From the NCBI GenBank assembly GCA_004553595.1, contig SFKZ01000011.1, forward strand, positions 1-64,000: DNA of 64,000 nt. Reading direction: 5' to 3'. The stretch is from Methanobrevibacter ruminantium. Lineage in GTDB: Archaea; Methanobacteriota; Methanobacteria; Methanobacteriales; Methanobacteriaceae. Made by a program: the position numbers and the translations under genes. The notes beneath the pieces were generated by a model, which was not told the DNA's origin, ran no database searches, and was given only the letters and a program-made list of their open reading frames with translations. Positions 35,525-45,200 of this stretch are shown one piece after another. Each line of letters opens with the position of its first letter. The first letter of the stretch is position 1.

Positions 35525-36745
35525 TTATGTATAAAATTTTCTTCTTATAATTAATTCTAAAGAGCACATAATTGAAAAGAAAAATATAAATAAATCCCTA
35601 TAAGTAAACCAAAAATGAATAGTAGAATGATTGCTAAGTATAAAATACCATACAAAAGGAATCATAGCAATTACGAAAAATGGAGATAATTCTTTTAAAT
35701 TATTTTTTGAAATATTATTTCTATAATCCCTTAAACGCTTAATATAATAAATAGCTATCAATAAGAATATGATTAAATAAGATTTCTTTTTATAAACTAA
35801 TACATTACTTAAAATTGCCCCTATTCTAGAATATCCTACACTTGAAGTTCTAAACAATAACTGATTAAGTGCATCTGTTACAATATTCTCATTTAAAATA
35901 ATAGAAGCAATAATCCATTTACTAACCCACATCCCAACATAACCAACACTCCATATAATTCCAAATAAGAAAATTTTACAGAGATTATCTTTTATGTTTG
36001 ATTGATCTTTTTCTAATAAGAGATAAAAAATCATTGGCACTGCAAAAGAAAGTAAAGGACAAGTTAATAAATCAAAAAAGCTTGTTGCCATTCCTATTAT
36101 TAAAAAATAATAAAATAATCTGTTATTTTTAAATATAATCTCTTTAAATTTAAGTAACAGAAAAACAGAAATCAACATAATATTTAACATAACCGAAAAC
36201 TGTATGTTTAAAACCATTACCTCAAGATGTATAAAAAATAATGAAAATAAGAAAGGAATGATGAAATTTTTTAGATTTTTTTTAATCATCTCTTTAATAA
36301 TGCCTAAAATTACCACTAATGCAAAGAATAATTCCAATATCTTAAAAGTATTGTAATTAAAAAATAGGAAAAATAGTTTTAAAACAACCAAATAGCCTCC
36401 CCAATAACGAGAATAACTCCATATTCCACTATAATCTCCATTAACATAACTATTTAAATTTGATCCACTAACATGTAAAAAAGACATTGAATTTTCAATT
36501 AGAGAAATATTTTCATCATAATAAGAAGTTGCACTTAAAAACACTACATCCGTAAATAAATCTAATCTGGTTGATGCATATCCTGGAATTATTTCCCTAT
36601 ACAAATCATCAAATTGTCCAGCATCTTGTATAATACATTCATATGCATGATCTGTTGGTAAAGAGTAAGAAATAACCATTAAAGAAAAACCTAAAAATAC
36701 CATAATAATAAAAATGAAAATTAAGTTTCTAATAGTACTTAACAT
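35525..36745 (-). CDS. polytopic membrane protein, GtrC-like glucosyltransferase candidate
   Basis: A 406-residue protein with about ten membrane helices. After the first helix (about 8-30) comes an outside loop of roughly 80 residues containing Asp pairs, followed by closely packed helices and a basic C-terminus (RRKFYT). This shape, with a large first loop after TM1, fits GT-C type glycosyltransferases. No family was recognised directly. It follows gtrA-like and gtrB-like genes with a 36-base gap, exactly where the serotype-specific transferase GtrC lies in bacterial and phage gtr clusters. The role is inferred from structure and context. The start ATG has AAGGGG upstream. Confidence 0.6.
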   Translation of the reverse strand: MLSTIRNLIFIFIIMVFLGFSLMVISYSLPTDHAYECIIQDAGQFDDLYREIIPGYASTRLDLFTDVVFLSATSYYDENISLIENSMSFLHVSGSNLNSYVNGDYSGIWSYSRYWGGYLVVLKLFFLFFNYNTFKILELFFALVVILGIIKEMIKKNLKNFIIPFLFSLFFIHLEVMVLNIQFSVMLNIMLISVFLLLKFKEIIFKNNRLFYYFLIIGMATSFFDLLTCPLLSFAVPMIFYLLLEKDQSNIKDNLCKIFLFGIIWSVGYVGMWVSKWIIASIILNENIVTDALNQLLFRTSSVGYSRIGAILSNVLVYKKKSYLIIFLLIAIYYIKRLRDYRNNISKNNLKELSPFFVIAMIPFVWYFILSNHSTIHFWFTYRDLFIFFFSIMCSLELIIRRKFYT

Positions 36746-36780
36746 ATTATAGCCCCTTTTTAAAAATATCTACGAAAAAT

Positions 36781-37203
36781 TTAAATAAAATCTTTTCCAT
36801 AAAACATAACTCTTCTCGCTAAGAAATTCCAGAATAAAATAATTATTGCTGCAATGATTTTAGAAATCAAATAATAAAATCCACAGATATCAGTAAAGAA
36901 ATATAATAATATTTCTGTAAAGACTAATCCAACTGAACTTATCAAAATGAATAAATTAAATTCCAGAACTTTATTTTCTATATTATATTGATTAAAAACC
37001 CATTTAGTGCTCATAATATAATTCACAATTACGGAAATAATAAATGACAGTACTGCAGAAATTAAATAATAAATTCCACAAATATCACTAAAGAAATATA
37101 AAAAGAAGAAATCAACAACAAATGCAGTTCCTCCTACAAATATATACCGAAATAATTGTATGAAAATATTGTCAGTGCTATCTTTAAAAAGTTTATTAAT
37201 CAA
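36781..37203 (-). CDS. GtrA-family membrane protein
   Basis: A 140-residue protein with four membrane helices and the family pattern FIQLFRYIFVGGTAFVVDF near the start and NFLARRVMFYGK at the end. GtrA proteins are thought to help flip lipid-linked sugars across the membrane. The start is TTG 37203, with GAGGTG seven bases upstream. It lies 58 bases after the GtrB-like gene and 36 bases before the GtrC-like gene. Confidence 0.88.
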   Translation of the reverse strand: MINKLFKDSTDNIFIQLFRYIFVGGTAFVVDFFFLYFFSDICGIYYLISAVLSFIISVIVNYIMSTKWVFNQYNIENKVLEFNLFILISSVGLVFTEILLYFFTDICGFYYLISKIIAAIIILFWNFLARRVMFYGKDFI

Positions 37204-37261
37204 TTTTACACCTCTATGAAAAAATTAACTCAAGAGATAATAATTTATGATAATAACTAAA

Positions 37262-38197
37262 TTATTCCTTTTCTTTTTTATTAAGTTCATTTAATAATAT
37301 TAAATGATGTTGCAAGTTCTCAGCATGTTGACGCTTTAAGACATGTAAAATAACTCCTACAAAGAAAATTAAAACCGCAATAATCACTACTGTAGAAATA
37401 ACAATTAATGTAGGAATCCTTAATACATACCCCTCATTTAAATAGTGTAAAAAAATGGGTAAGAAATATATTCCTGCAATAATGAAAAGAATAAATGAAA
37501 TAAAAGAAAAGAACATTAAAGGTCTTTCATCCCTAATTAAAGCAAAAATCATCATAATAACTTTAAAACCATCACGATAAGTATTTAATTTAGAATGACT
37601 TCCTTCAATACGATCACGATATTGAATTGGAATTTCAAGAATTTTAAAATTATTCATTAATGCAAAAACACTCATTTCAGTTTCAATTTCAAATTCCTTT
37701 GAGGAAATAGGGAAAGATTTTACAAAATTATAACTAAAAGCTCTCATTCCAGTCATGATGTCATTTAAGTTACTTTTAAAAAAATAATTTATTAATTTTC
37801 TAACAAGTATATTACCAGTATTATGGAATAACCTATCATTTTCTTCAAAGTAAGTTGAAGATAATCTATCTCCAATGACCATATCTGCCTTACCAGATAA
37901 AATAATCTCCTCAAATTCTACTGCAGATTCCGCAGGATAAGTATCATCACCATCTATCATTATATAGCAATCTGCAACAATATCTCTAAACATTGATTGA
38001 ACTACATTACCTTTTCCTTGTTTATATTCATTACAAACAATAGCTCCAGCTTTTTTAGCTAATTTATCGCTTCCATCTGTAGAATTGTTATCATAAACAT
38101 ATATGTCAGCATGAGGTAAAACTTCCTTAAAATCAGTTACAACCTTTTCAATGGTTTTGGCTTCATTATAACATGGAATTAAAACAGCAGTCCTCAA
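37262..38197 (-). CDS. GtrB-like polyprenyl-phosphate glycosyltransferase (GT2)
   Basis: A GT2 family enzyme of the DPM1/GtrB type that would load a sugar onto a polyprenyl phosphate. The catalytic domain begins TAVLIPCYNEAKTI and has the metal-binding DGDDTYP (about residue 82). Two C-terminal membrane helices (about 220-245 and 260-290) anchor it. The start is TTG 38197, placed after AGGTGAT; the longer GTG start would overlap that site. It is the first of three genes followed by GtrA-like and GtrC-like proteins. Confidence 0.88.
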   Translation of the reverse strand: MRTAVLIPCYNEAKTIEKVVTDFKEVLPHADIYVYDNNSTDGSDKLAKKAGAIVCNEYKQGKGNVVQSMFRDIVADCYIMIDGDDTYPAESAVEFEEIILSGKADMVIGDRLSSTYFEENDRLFHNTGNILVRKLINYFFKSNLNDIMTGMRAFSYNFVKSFPISSKEFEIETEMSVFALMNNFKILEIPIQYRDRIEGSHSKLNTYRDGFKVIMMIFALIRDERPLMFFSFISFILFIIAGIYFLPIFLHYLNEGYVLRIPTLIVISTVVIIAVLIFFVGVILHVLKRQHAENLQHHLILLNELNKKEKE

Positions 38198-38222
38198 ATA
38201 AATCACCTATGGAGTCATAAAA

Positions 38223-38250
38223 ATTAATTAATTAATTAATTAATTAATTA
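38223..38250. repeat. tetranucleotide microsatellite (ATTA)7
   Basis: Seven perfect copies of ATTA end exactly at the upp stop codon (38248-38250), in the gap before the GtrB-like gene. Slippage would alter upp-gtrB spacing but not either protein. Confidence 0.9.
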
Positions 38251-38874
38251 CTTTGTACCATAAATCCTATCTCCAGCATCACCAAGACCTGGAACGATGT
38301 ATTTGTTTTCATTTAATCCCTTGTCTACAACTGCACAGTAAATTTGAACATCAGGGTGATTGGTTTCAATTACCTTAATTCCTTCAGGTGCAGCAACAAT
38401 GCATAAGAATTTGATTTGCTTTACGCCATCTTCCTTAAGCCTATCTATAGTGGCTGATACGCTTCCACCAGTTGCAAGCATAGGATCTATAATCATGGCA
38501 ATCCTATCCTTAATGTCAGATGGCATCTTATAATAGTATTCCACAGGTTCAAAGGTTTCTTCATTACGATAAAGACCTATATGGCCCACTTTAGCATTAG
38601 GAATTACATTGATGATTCCATCTACCATACCCATACCTGCTCTTAAGATAGGAACAACAGCATAATTGTCCTCATTAAGCATACCTGTTTGCATTTTTTC
38701 AAGAGGGGTTTCAATTTCCACTTCCTCAAGTTTTGCATCTTTAGTAGCTTCATAGCATAAAAGAGTGGAAATTTCTGTAACAAGCTCTCTAAACTCTTTA
38801 GTACCTGTATTTACATCTCTTAAAATAGCTAATTTGTGTGTAATTAATGGATGATTTAAAACAATTTCATTCAT
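38248..38874 (-). CDS. upp: uracil phosphoribosyltransferase
   Basis: Salvages uracil to UMP using PRPP. The PRPP-binding loop is IIDPMLATGGS (about 130-140), and the C-terminal uracil site is KYIVPGLGDAGDRIYG. Length 208 is normal. The start ATG has GGAGAT upstream. The uracil permease gene lies at 45201-46511 in the same region, separated by glycosyltransferase genes. Confidence 0.95.
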   Translation of the reverse strand: MNEIVLNHPLITHKLAILRDVNTGTKEFRELVTEISTLLCYEATKDAKLEEVEIETPLEKMQTGMLNEDNYAVVPILRAGMGMVDGIINVIPNAKVGHIGLYRNEETFEPVEYYYKMPSDIKDRIAMIIDPMLATGGSVSATIDRLKEDGVKQIKFLCIVAAPEGIKVIETNHPDVQIYCAVVDKGLNENKYIVPGLGDAGDRIYGTK

Positions 38875-38957
38875 ATTATATCTCCATGATTTTTAGACAG
38901 TCAAATTATATTAATATTATTTATGACTTAAATAAGTTAAATAAGTTATTATTTAAA

Positions 38958-40007
38958 TTAGAAAATATTATTGGTTAAATTCTTAATACTTAATAAAAAA
39001 TTTTCCTTTTTAGATAATTGTAATCTTCTCATATTGACCCTATACTCAAATTCCATGTGGTTTTTAGATATGATAGCTGCATCAAATATCAATATTAAAT
39101 CTTTAGAGAGATCCTTAAAAACATCATCATTTTTCCATTCAGCCTGTTTTTGAATATAATCCTCTTTCAATTTCTGGAAAAAAGCATCTTTATGCTTTTC
39201 TTCAATTTCACTAAATTTAACATAGGAATTTGAAATTGCCTTATAATACAAAACCTTTTTATAATCATCATAGAATCCATTATCTTTTGTGATTTTTATT
39301 AATAAATTATATATTTCAATCCAATCGATAAATGCTTCATTATTGGTATGGGTTATGGAGTCCGCTCTAAGTCTTCTATTATATAAATATTTATCTAGAA
39401 AAAAAACTCTTTCCGATTTAAACATAGCTTCAGTGAAAAATGCATTATCTTCAAAAATCAACCCTTCAGGAAATTTAATATCAGATATCAAATCCCTATT
39501 AAACAGTTTACTATGAACTGTTACAGAAATCCTATATAAATTTTCTCCAATATCATGATGGTTAAATACATTATCCCCTACAAGTTCCTTTAAAAATCCC
39601 ATGTCAAAATATTCTTCAGTCGATTGTTCTTTTGTATTTTCATCAAAATTAATCAACTTAAAAAAGCACATGTCCAAAGAATACTTCTCAGAAATATCAT
39701 ATGTTTCCCTTAAGGTATTTAATTCCAGATAATCATCCGAATCTAAAAAACAAACGTATTTACCTCGACAAACTTTTAACCCATTATTTCTTGTAGTGGA
39801 AATCCCTAGATTTTCTTGATCTATAATTCTTATTCTATTGTCTTTCTTTACATAATCCTCCAAGATTTCTAATGAATTGTCTGTAGAACCATCATTAATG
39901 CAAATAATCTCAATATCTTCTAATGTTTGGTTAATAACACTATCCAAACATTCTTCCAAATATCTTTCCACATTATAAACTGGAATGACAACAGAAACTT
40001 TTACCAT
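38958..40007 (-). CDS. GT2 family glycosyltransferase
   Basis: A 349-residue inverting glycosyltransferase with a GT-A fold (residues about 1-220). The nucleotide-binding start is KVSVVIPVYNVERYLEECL, followed by INDGSTDNS and the metal-binding DSDDYLELN (about 90). The C-terminal half is helical. It probably adds sugars to a surface polysaccharide; donor and acceptor are unknown. It lies in tandem with two closely similar GT2 genes, 43 bases downstream of the two-domain enzyme. Confidence 0.9.
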   Translation of the reverse strand: MVKVSVVIPVYNVERYLEECLDSVINQTLEDIEIICINDGSTDNSLEILEDYVKKDNRIRIIDQENLGISTTRNNGLKVCRGKYVCFLDSDDYLELNTLRETYDISEKYSLDMCFFKLINFDENTKEQSTEEYFDMGFLKELVGDNVFNHHDIGENLYRISVTVHSKLFNRDLISDIKFPEGLIFEDNAFFTEAMFKSERVFFLDKYLYNRRLRADSITHTNNEAFIDWIEIYNLLIKITKDNGFYDDYKKVLYYKAISNSYVKFSEIEEKHKDAFFQKLKEDYIQKQAEWKNDDVFKDLSKDLILIFDAAIISKNHMEFEYRVNMRRLQLSKKENFLLSIKNLTNNIF

Positions 40008-40050
40008 AGGACCACATTAATACTCATAACTGTTTATGATATTTATAATT

Positions 40051-42486
40051 CTAATCTTCAAGATGCATCTTATAATCTTCTAGACTATCAGAATTTAATA
40101 CCAGAACAAATTTTTCTAAGTTTTTATCAGAAATTTTTAACTTGGATACATCTTTGATTTTTGAAAATTCTTCTTTAGCTAATTGGAAATAATCTTCAGA
40201 ATCAGTTGACACAATATAATTTAAAATTTGAATTATCTTAAATAACTCAAACTCATTTTTAAATTCATAATAATAATTTTCATTCTCCAAATATTCTTTT
40301 ACAATCTTAATTACTTCAAAAATGTCAAAACCATTTTCAGAGGTATTCATTGTAGAGTTAGGATTATTTCTATAATAATAAAAATAATTAGGAGAAAATG
40401 AAATGCTTCTTGCTTTTAAAAATGTTTGAACATGGAAGAGCACATCTTCAAAAGCCAAATTCTCTACAAACTTAAAATCATTTCTAACTATAAAATCCCT
40501 TTTAAATAATTTCATCCATGGTGCAAATGAGGAATTCAATACATACTTCTTTGCATCTTTATAAATAAAACTGAAATTATTAAAATTCACATCTGCAAAT
40601 ACCTTTTCAAAATCAAACCCTGGACGATTGAAATCTATTTCAAAGGAGTTGTTATTGAAACGAGCGATTTTAGAAAGGACCATATCTGAATTATTGAAAA
40701 TTGCATTATGATATAATTCTTCTAGCATCTCCGAACTCATATAGTCATTGGAATCCAAGAAATAAATGAATTCACCAACACTATTTTTCATACCCAAATT
40801 CCTTGCAGAACCTTGTCCTCCATTTTCTTTTGAGAAGACATTAATTCTCTCATCTGATTTTGCATATTCATTTAGAATAGCTAATGAATTATCAGTTGAC
40901 CCATCATTTACACAAATAATTTCAATATCAGTTAATGTTTGATTTACAACACTATCCAAACATTCAGCAAGATATTTCTCAACATTATAAACAGGAATGA
41001 CAACTGAAACTTTAGGCACAGAAGAATTTTTATTGTCCAAATAGTTTAAAATTGAATCTAAAATTTCATTTAAATCATCTTTTTCATGAGTCAATTCATC
41101 CTTTTCTTCAATCAGACACTCATTTTCTTTAATCAACTGTTTCTTTTCATTAATCAACTGTTTCTTTTCATTAATCAACTGACTTTTCTCTTCAATCAAA
41201 GCATCTTTTTTTGAGGATAACCGATTTTTATCATTAAAAATTTTCTCGTAATTTTTTTCTAAACGTTCATTCTTTTTCTTTAAAGTTTTATTAGAATTTT
41301 TTAGTTTATAATAATTTTGTTTATAATAAACATAACTATTGCTTCTATTTAATAAGGATTCTTTTAAAGAATGATTCTTTATGCTTCTTAATGGTTTAGT
41401 AATTTTCCAACTATATGATGATAAAATATTCTTTTGAATTTCCTTTTGTTCAACATAACGTTCATTTAATCTTTTAATTGATTTATCCAATTTCTCATTT
41501 TTATTTTGCAAATGAACCAAATTCAAGTAATCCTCAAACTTATCCAGTTCATCGACGGATAAGGATAATGCAACATAATATTTCTCTAAATCTGTTTTTT
41601 TTATTAAAGGATTGTTGGAAACATCAATACTTAAAAACTCATTTTTTGCAACTTTAAAGTATTCCTCAGTCACTGGAGAAACCATATGTCTGCTAATTTG
41701 ATTTATTTTAAATAAGTCAAATTCATTTTTATATTCATCCATAAACCCTTCTTCAATTAAAAAATTCTCAACGGAACTGATTACTTTGAAAATATTGAAA
41801 TGCTTAGTGGGGTCATTTGTAATGGAATTGGGATTATCTAACCTATAAAAATACAAGAATTCAGGGACAAATGAAATTTTTGATGACTTTAACATTGATT
41901 TTACATGGACTAATACATCATTATATGATGAAATATCCGGAAATTCCAAATTGTTCTTTTCTAAAAATTCCCTTTTATAAAATTTAGTCCATGGAGCAAA
42001 TGAATAATTTAAAACATTCATTTTAATGTCTGAATGAGAAAAGCTAAAATTATTAAAATCAACATTAGGAAAGACCTTTTCCAAATTAAAAATAGGGTGT
42101 TTATAATTTACAGTTCTGTCATTGAATCTTGCTACTTTAAAAACTACTAAATCAGAATCATTGCTAATTGCATTATTATATAACTTCTCCAACATATCTG
42201 TGGTTACAATATCATCGGCATCAATAAAATGTATATATTCCCCTTGAGCCATTTTCATACCATTATTACGGGCAATCCCTGCACCAGTGTTTTCCTGATC
42301 AATAACCTTGACCCTGGAATCATTTTGTGCGAAATCATTTAAGATTTCCAAAGAATTGTCTGTTGATCCATCATTTACACAAATAATCTCAATATCCTCT
42401 AAAGATTGATTCAATAAACCATATAAAGAGTCTTTTAAATAATCTTCAACATTATAAATAGGCATGACGACTGAAACTTTAGTCAT
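40051..42486 (-). CDS. two-domain GT2 glycosyltransferase with central coiled coil
   Basis: An 811-residue protein with two GT2 catalytic domains (about 1-330 and 490-811). Each has its own Y-N-V-E start motif, VNDGSTDNS and a metal site (DADD near 89; DSND in the second). Between them lie an SWKITKPLR motif (about 359-367) and a long coiled coil (about 395-480) containing the repeat EKKQLIN. Such fusions are typical of enzymes that polymerise alternating sugars. The second metal motif, DSND, differs from the usual DxDD. The ATG at 42486 overlaps the end of the upstream GT2 gene by eight bases. Confidence 0.88.
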   Translation of the reverse strand: MTKVSVVMPIYNVEDYLKDSLYGLLNQSLEDIEIICVNDGSTDNSLEILNDFAQNDSRVKVIDQENTGAGIARNNGMKMAQGEYIHFIDADDIVTTDMLEKLYNNAISNDSDLVVFKVARFNDRTVNYKHPIFNLEKVFPNVDFNNFSFSHSDIKMNVLNYSFAPWTKFYKREFLEKNNLEFPDISSYNDVLVHVKSMLKSSKISFVPEFLYFYRLDNPNSITNDPTKHFNIFKVISSVENFLIEEGFMDEYKNEFDLFKINQISRHMVSPVTEEYFKVAKNEFLSIDVSNNPLIKKTDLEKYYVALSLSVDELDKFEDYLNLVHLQNKNEKLDKSIKRLNERYVEQKEIQKNILSSYSWKITKPLRSIKNHSLKESLLNRSNSYVYYKQNYYKLKNSNKTLKKKNERLEKNYEKIFNDKNRLSSKKDALIEEKSQLINEKKQLINEKKQLIKENECLIEEKDELTHEKDDLNEILDSILNYLDNKNSSVPKVSVVIPVYNVEKYLAECLDSVVNQTLTDIEIICVNDGSTDNSLAILNEYAKSDERINVFSKENGGQGSARNLGMKNSVGEFIYFLDSNDYMSSEMLEELYHNAIFNNSDMVLSKIARFNNNSFEIDFNRPGFDFEKVFADVNFNNFSFIYKDAKKYVLNSSFAPWMKLFKRDFIVRNDFKFVENLAFEDVLFHVQTFLKARSISFSPNYFYYYRNNPNSTMNTSENGFDIFEVIKIVKEYLENENYYYEFKNEFELFKIIQILNYIVSTDSEDYFQLAKEEFSKIKDVSKLKISDKNLEKFVLVLNSDSLEDYKMHLED
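41131..41181 (-). repeat. 21-base tandem repeat in the coiled coil
   Basis: Two full copies and a partial third of a 21-base unit (coding E-K-K-Q-L-I-N) lie inside the coiled-coil segment of the two-domain glycosyltransferase. The unit keeps frame, so copy-number changes would lengthen the linker without breaking the protein. Confidence 0.7.
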
Positions 42487-43621
42487 TTCTAAATACCCCC
42501 ATTATTTTTCTTAAGGGTTTGGTGATTTTCCAACTATTAGATTTCATGAGTTCCTTATTTAACTTTTCATATTTTTTTATATCCTTTTTCAATCTCTTTT
42601 TCTTTTTAGACAAAGCCCTATTTTTTTGCTTTTGAATATATGTTCCCACATTTAACTCAAATTCTTTATAATTTTCTGCTTTCAATGCCTCATTAAAAAT
42701 GTATCTGTGTCTTGGATTGACCTTTTCAAGGAATACATAGTCATTGTGAAATTCTTTTTTATGACTTTTAAAGTCCTCTTTAATCCTATTGAAAAATTCA
42801 TCTTTGAAAACTTCATCAACTTGGGAAAATCTATTATATGCGCTATTTATCTTTTTCTCAATAAATCTTTTTTTGAATTGGTTATAAACTCCAAATTCCT
42901 TAAATAAATCCATTATTTTATTGCTTATAACAATGGAATCTGCAAATTTGATTGTTTTTATAGTGGTTATTGAATCATTGCGAATTCTACGATTATAAAA
43001 ATGCTTATCTAAAAAGGATATCCTTTTAGCCTTAAGCATAGCTTCAGCAAAAAAGTAATTATCTTCAAATATTAACCCTTCAGGAAATTTCATTGAAAAA
43101 ATTAAAGACTTCTTAAAGAATTTTCCAGGAATAGAAACTGCAACATCCAATATTCTTTCACCAACTTTATTATAATTGAATATTCTACCAGCAAATGGTT
43201 TTAAAAAACTCATTTCATAATAATCTGAAGTGTATTTTTCATGAGTCCCATCATCAAAATTGATTAATTTAAAAATTAGTATATCCAAATCCAGTGCATT
43301 AGACATATTATACAAAGCTTCAAGAGCATTTAATTCTAAAATATCATCAGAATCTATGAAATATATGAACTCACCTCGAGATAATCTTATACCATGATTT
43401 CTTGAAGCAGATAATCCACTGTTCTCTTGTGTGCATACTTTTATTCTATTGTCATTTTTGGCATAAGTTTCTAATATTTCCAAAGAATTGTCTGTAGAAC
43501 CATCATTAATGCAAATAATTTCAATATCCTTTAATGTTTGATTTACAATGCTATCCAAACATTCTGCCAAATAATTTTCCACATTATAAACTGGAATAAT
43601 AACAGAAACCTTTACCATCAT
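42479..43621 (-). CDS. GT2 family glycosyltransferase with C-terminal SWKITKPLR tail
   Basis: A 380-residue GT2 enzyme. The catalytic domain (1-220) has VYNVENYLAECL, INDGSTDNS and DSDDILELN. The C-terminus is a short coiled coil (KKKKRLKKDIKKYEKLNKEL) ending in SNSWKITKPLRKI. Adjacent ATGs follow AGGAG. It begins the tandem set of three GT2 genes, 77 bases after the UDP-sugar dehydrogenase gene, and probably shares its transcript. Confidence 0.9.
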   Translation of the reverse strand: MMVKVSVIIPVYNVENYLAECLDSIVNQTLKDIEIICINDGSTDNSLEILETYAKNDNRIKVCTQENSGLSASRNHGIRLSRGEFIYFIDSDDILELNALEALYNMSNALDLDILIFKLINFDDGTHEKYTSDYYEMSFLKPFAGRIFNYNKVGERILDVAVSIPGKFFKKSLIFSMKFPEGLIFEDNYFFAEAMLKAKRISFLDKHFYNRRIRNDSITTIKTIKFADSIVISNKIMDLFKEFGVYNQFKKRFIEKKINSAYNRFSQVDEVFKDEFFNRIKEDFKSHKKEFHNDYVFLEKVNPRHRYIFNEALKAENYKEFELNVGTYIQKQKNRALSKKKKRLKKDIKKYEKLNKELMKSNSWKITKPLRKIMGVFRND

Positions 43622-43698
43622 TTCTCTCCTAAAAACCTAATTCCAACAATGAATTTTTATAAATATAATAATAAATAAGTTAAATAAGTATGAATAGA

Positions 43699-45021
43699 TT
43701 AACACCCTATCTGGAACAATTCAAATCCTAATTTTTCTATTTTCTTATCATAAATGTTTCTTCCATCAAATATGATCTTTTGATTTAATTTCTCTTCAAA
43801 CAAATCAAAATCAAGATATCTGAACTCCTTCCATTCAGTGATTAGGATTAGAGCATCAGACCCATCTAAAGCATCGTATCTATTTTCAGCAAATTCAATA
43901 GAACTTAAATACTCATCATCAATTGCTCTTTTGAACTCTTCAGTAGCTTGAGGGTCATATGCCTTGATTTTAGCCCCTTTTTTAATAAGTTCGGAAATTA
44001 CAACGATTGATGTAGCTTCACGTACATCATCAGTGCCTGGTTTGAATGAAAGACCCCAAATGCTAAAAGTAAGACCTAATAAATCATCACCGAATCTATC
44101 TACTACCTTGTTTACCAATACCATCTTTTGATCTTTATTGACCTCTTCAACATTTGACAAAATCCTTGGGAAATATCCGTGTGATTGGGATGTGTTTATT
44201 AAAGCTTGAACATCCTTTGGGAAACAGCTTCCACCATATCCACAACCTGCATAAATGAAATCATAACCTATTCTTCTGTCTGAACCTATTCCTAAGCGCA
44301 CTTTCTGAACATTTGCACCAGTAACTTCACAAATATTTGCTATTTCATTCATAAAGGATATTTTAGTTGCGAGCATTGCATTGGCAACATATTTAGTCAT
44401 TTCAGCTGATTTAATATCCATCAATACAAATCTGTCATGATTAAGAACAAATGAATGATATAATTCCTTTAAAGTCTCAAATACCTCTTCATCTTCAGCT
44501 CCAATGACAACACGGTCAGGATGCAAACAATCCTCAATTGCCCTTCCCTCTTTTAGGAATTCTGGATTTGATGCAATCTTGATTTTAACAGTAGAATTCT
44601 TTTCCTCAAGTATACTTTCAATATGATCTTTAACTTTGAATCCAGTACCTATAGGAACAGTTGACTTAATGACAACCAAGGAATCATGTGAAATGTTATT
44701 TGCAATATCTGTTGCAGCTGAAAAGATATAATTTAAATTAGCACTGCCATCTTCAGCCATAGGGGTTCCAACAGCAATGAAAACAATGTTGGAGTCATCT
44801 AAAGCTTCCTTAATGTCAGTAGTGAAAATCAAGTCTCCTTTCTCTTGACCATTAATAACCATTGTTCCTAAATGAGGTTCAAAAATAGGCAAGATTCCTT
44901 TTTTAAGACAATTTATCTTTTCTTCTACAATATCTACACAATAAACCTTATTTCCCATTTTTGAAAAACATGCTCCGGTTACAAGTCCAACATAGCCAGT
45001 TCCAATAACAGTTATATGCAT
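43699..45021 (-). CDS. UDP-glucose 6-dehydrogenase (nucleotide-sugar dehydrogenase)
   Basis: Oxidises a UDP-sugar to the uronic acid form with NAD, twice at the same carbon. The NAD-binding motif IGTGYVGLVTG is at the N-terminus and the catalytic Cys is in GYGGSCFPKD (about 265). The C-terminal UDP-binding domain includes FKPGTDDVREATS. Length 440 is normal. UDP-glucose is the likely substrate; UDP-N-acetyl sugars are possible. It leads into three GT2 genes, suggesting an acidic surface polysaccharide. The start ATG has AGGTGAT upstream. Confidence 0.92.
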   Translation of the reverse strand: MHITVIGTGYVGLVTGACFSKMGNKVYCVDIVEEKINCLKKGILPIFEPHLGTMVINGQEKGDLIFTTDIKEALDDSNIVFIAVGTPMAEDGSANLNYIFSAATDIANNISHDSLVVIKSTVPIGTGFKVKDHIESILEEKNSTVKIKIASNPEFLKEGRAIEDCLHPDRVVIGAEDEEVFETLKELYHSFVLNHDRFVLMDIKSAEMTKYVANAMLATKISFMNEIANICEVTGANVQKVRLGIGSDRRIGYDFIYAGCGYGGSCFPKDVQALINTSQSHGYFPRILSNVEEVNKDQKMVLVNKVVDRFGDDLLGLTFSIWGLSFKPGTDDVREATSIVVISELIKKGAKIKAYDPQATEEFKRAIDDEYLSSIEFAENRYDALDGSDALILITEWKEFRYLDFDLFEEKLNQKIIFDGRNIYDKKIEKLGFELFQIGC

Positions 45022-45200
45022 TAAATCACCTATTAAAAAAATAACAAGATATTTGATTCCTAATAAAATTTATAATACTTATATATTTATATTGAAAACA
45101 TATAAAATTATTCATTTAACTAATTTAAAGTCAGAAAAAAAATAGTAAGAATAATATAGAAAATTATAAAAAAGAAAAATGAAAAGAAAAGAAAAAGAGA

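Noticed and set aside
41131..41181. Short regular repeats that might suggest a CRISPR array
   Set aside because: The 21-base units are contiguous with no spacers and encode a coiled coil in frame.
35525..45021. Surface-glycan block as an integrated mobile island
   Set aside because: No integrase, transposase, tRNA boundary or flanking repeats were found; housekeeping genes upp and uraA are interspersed.
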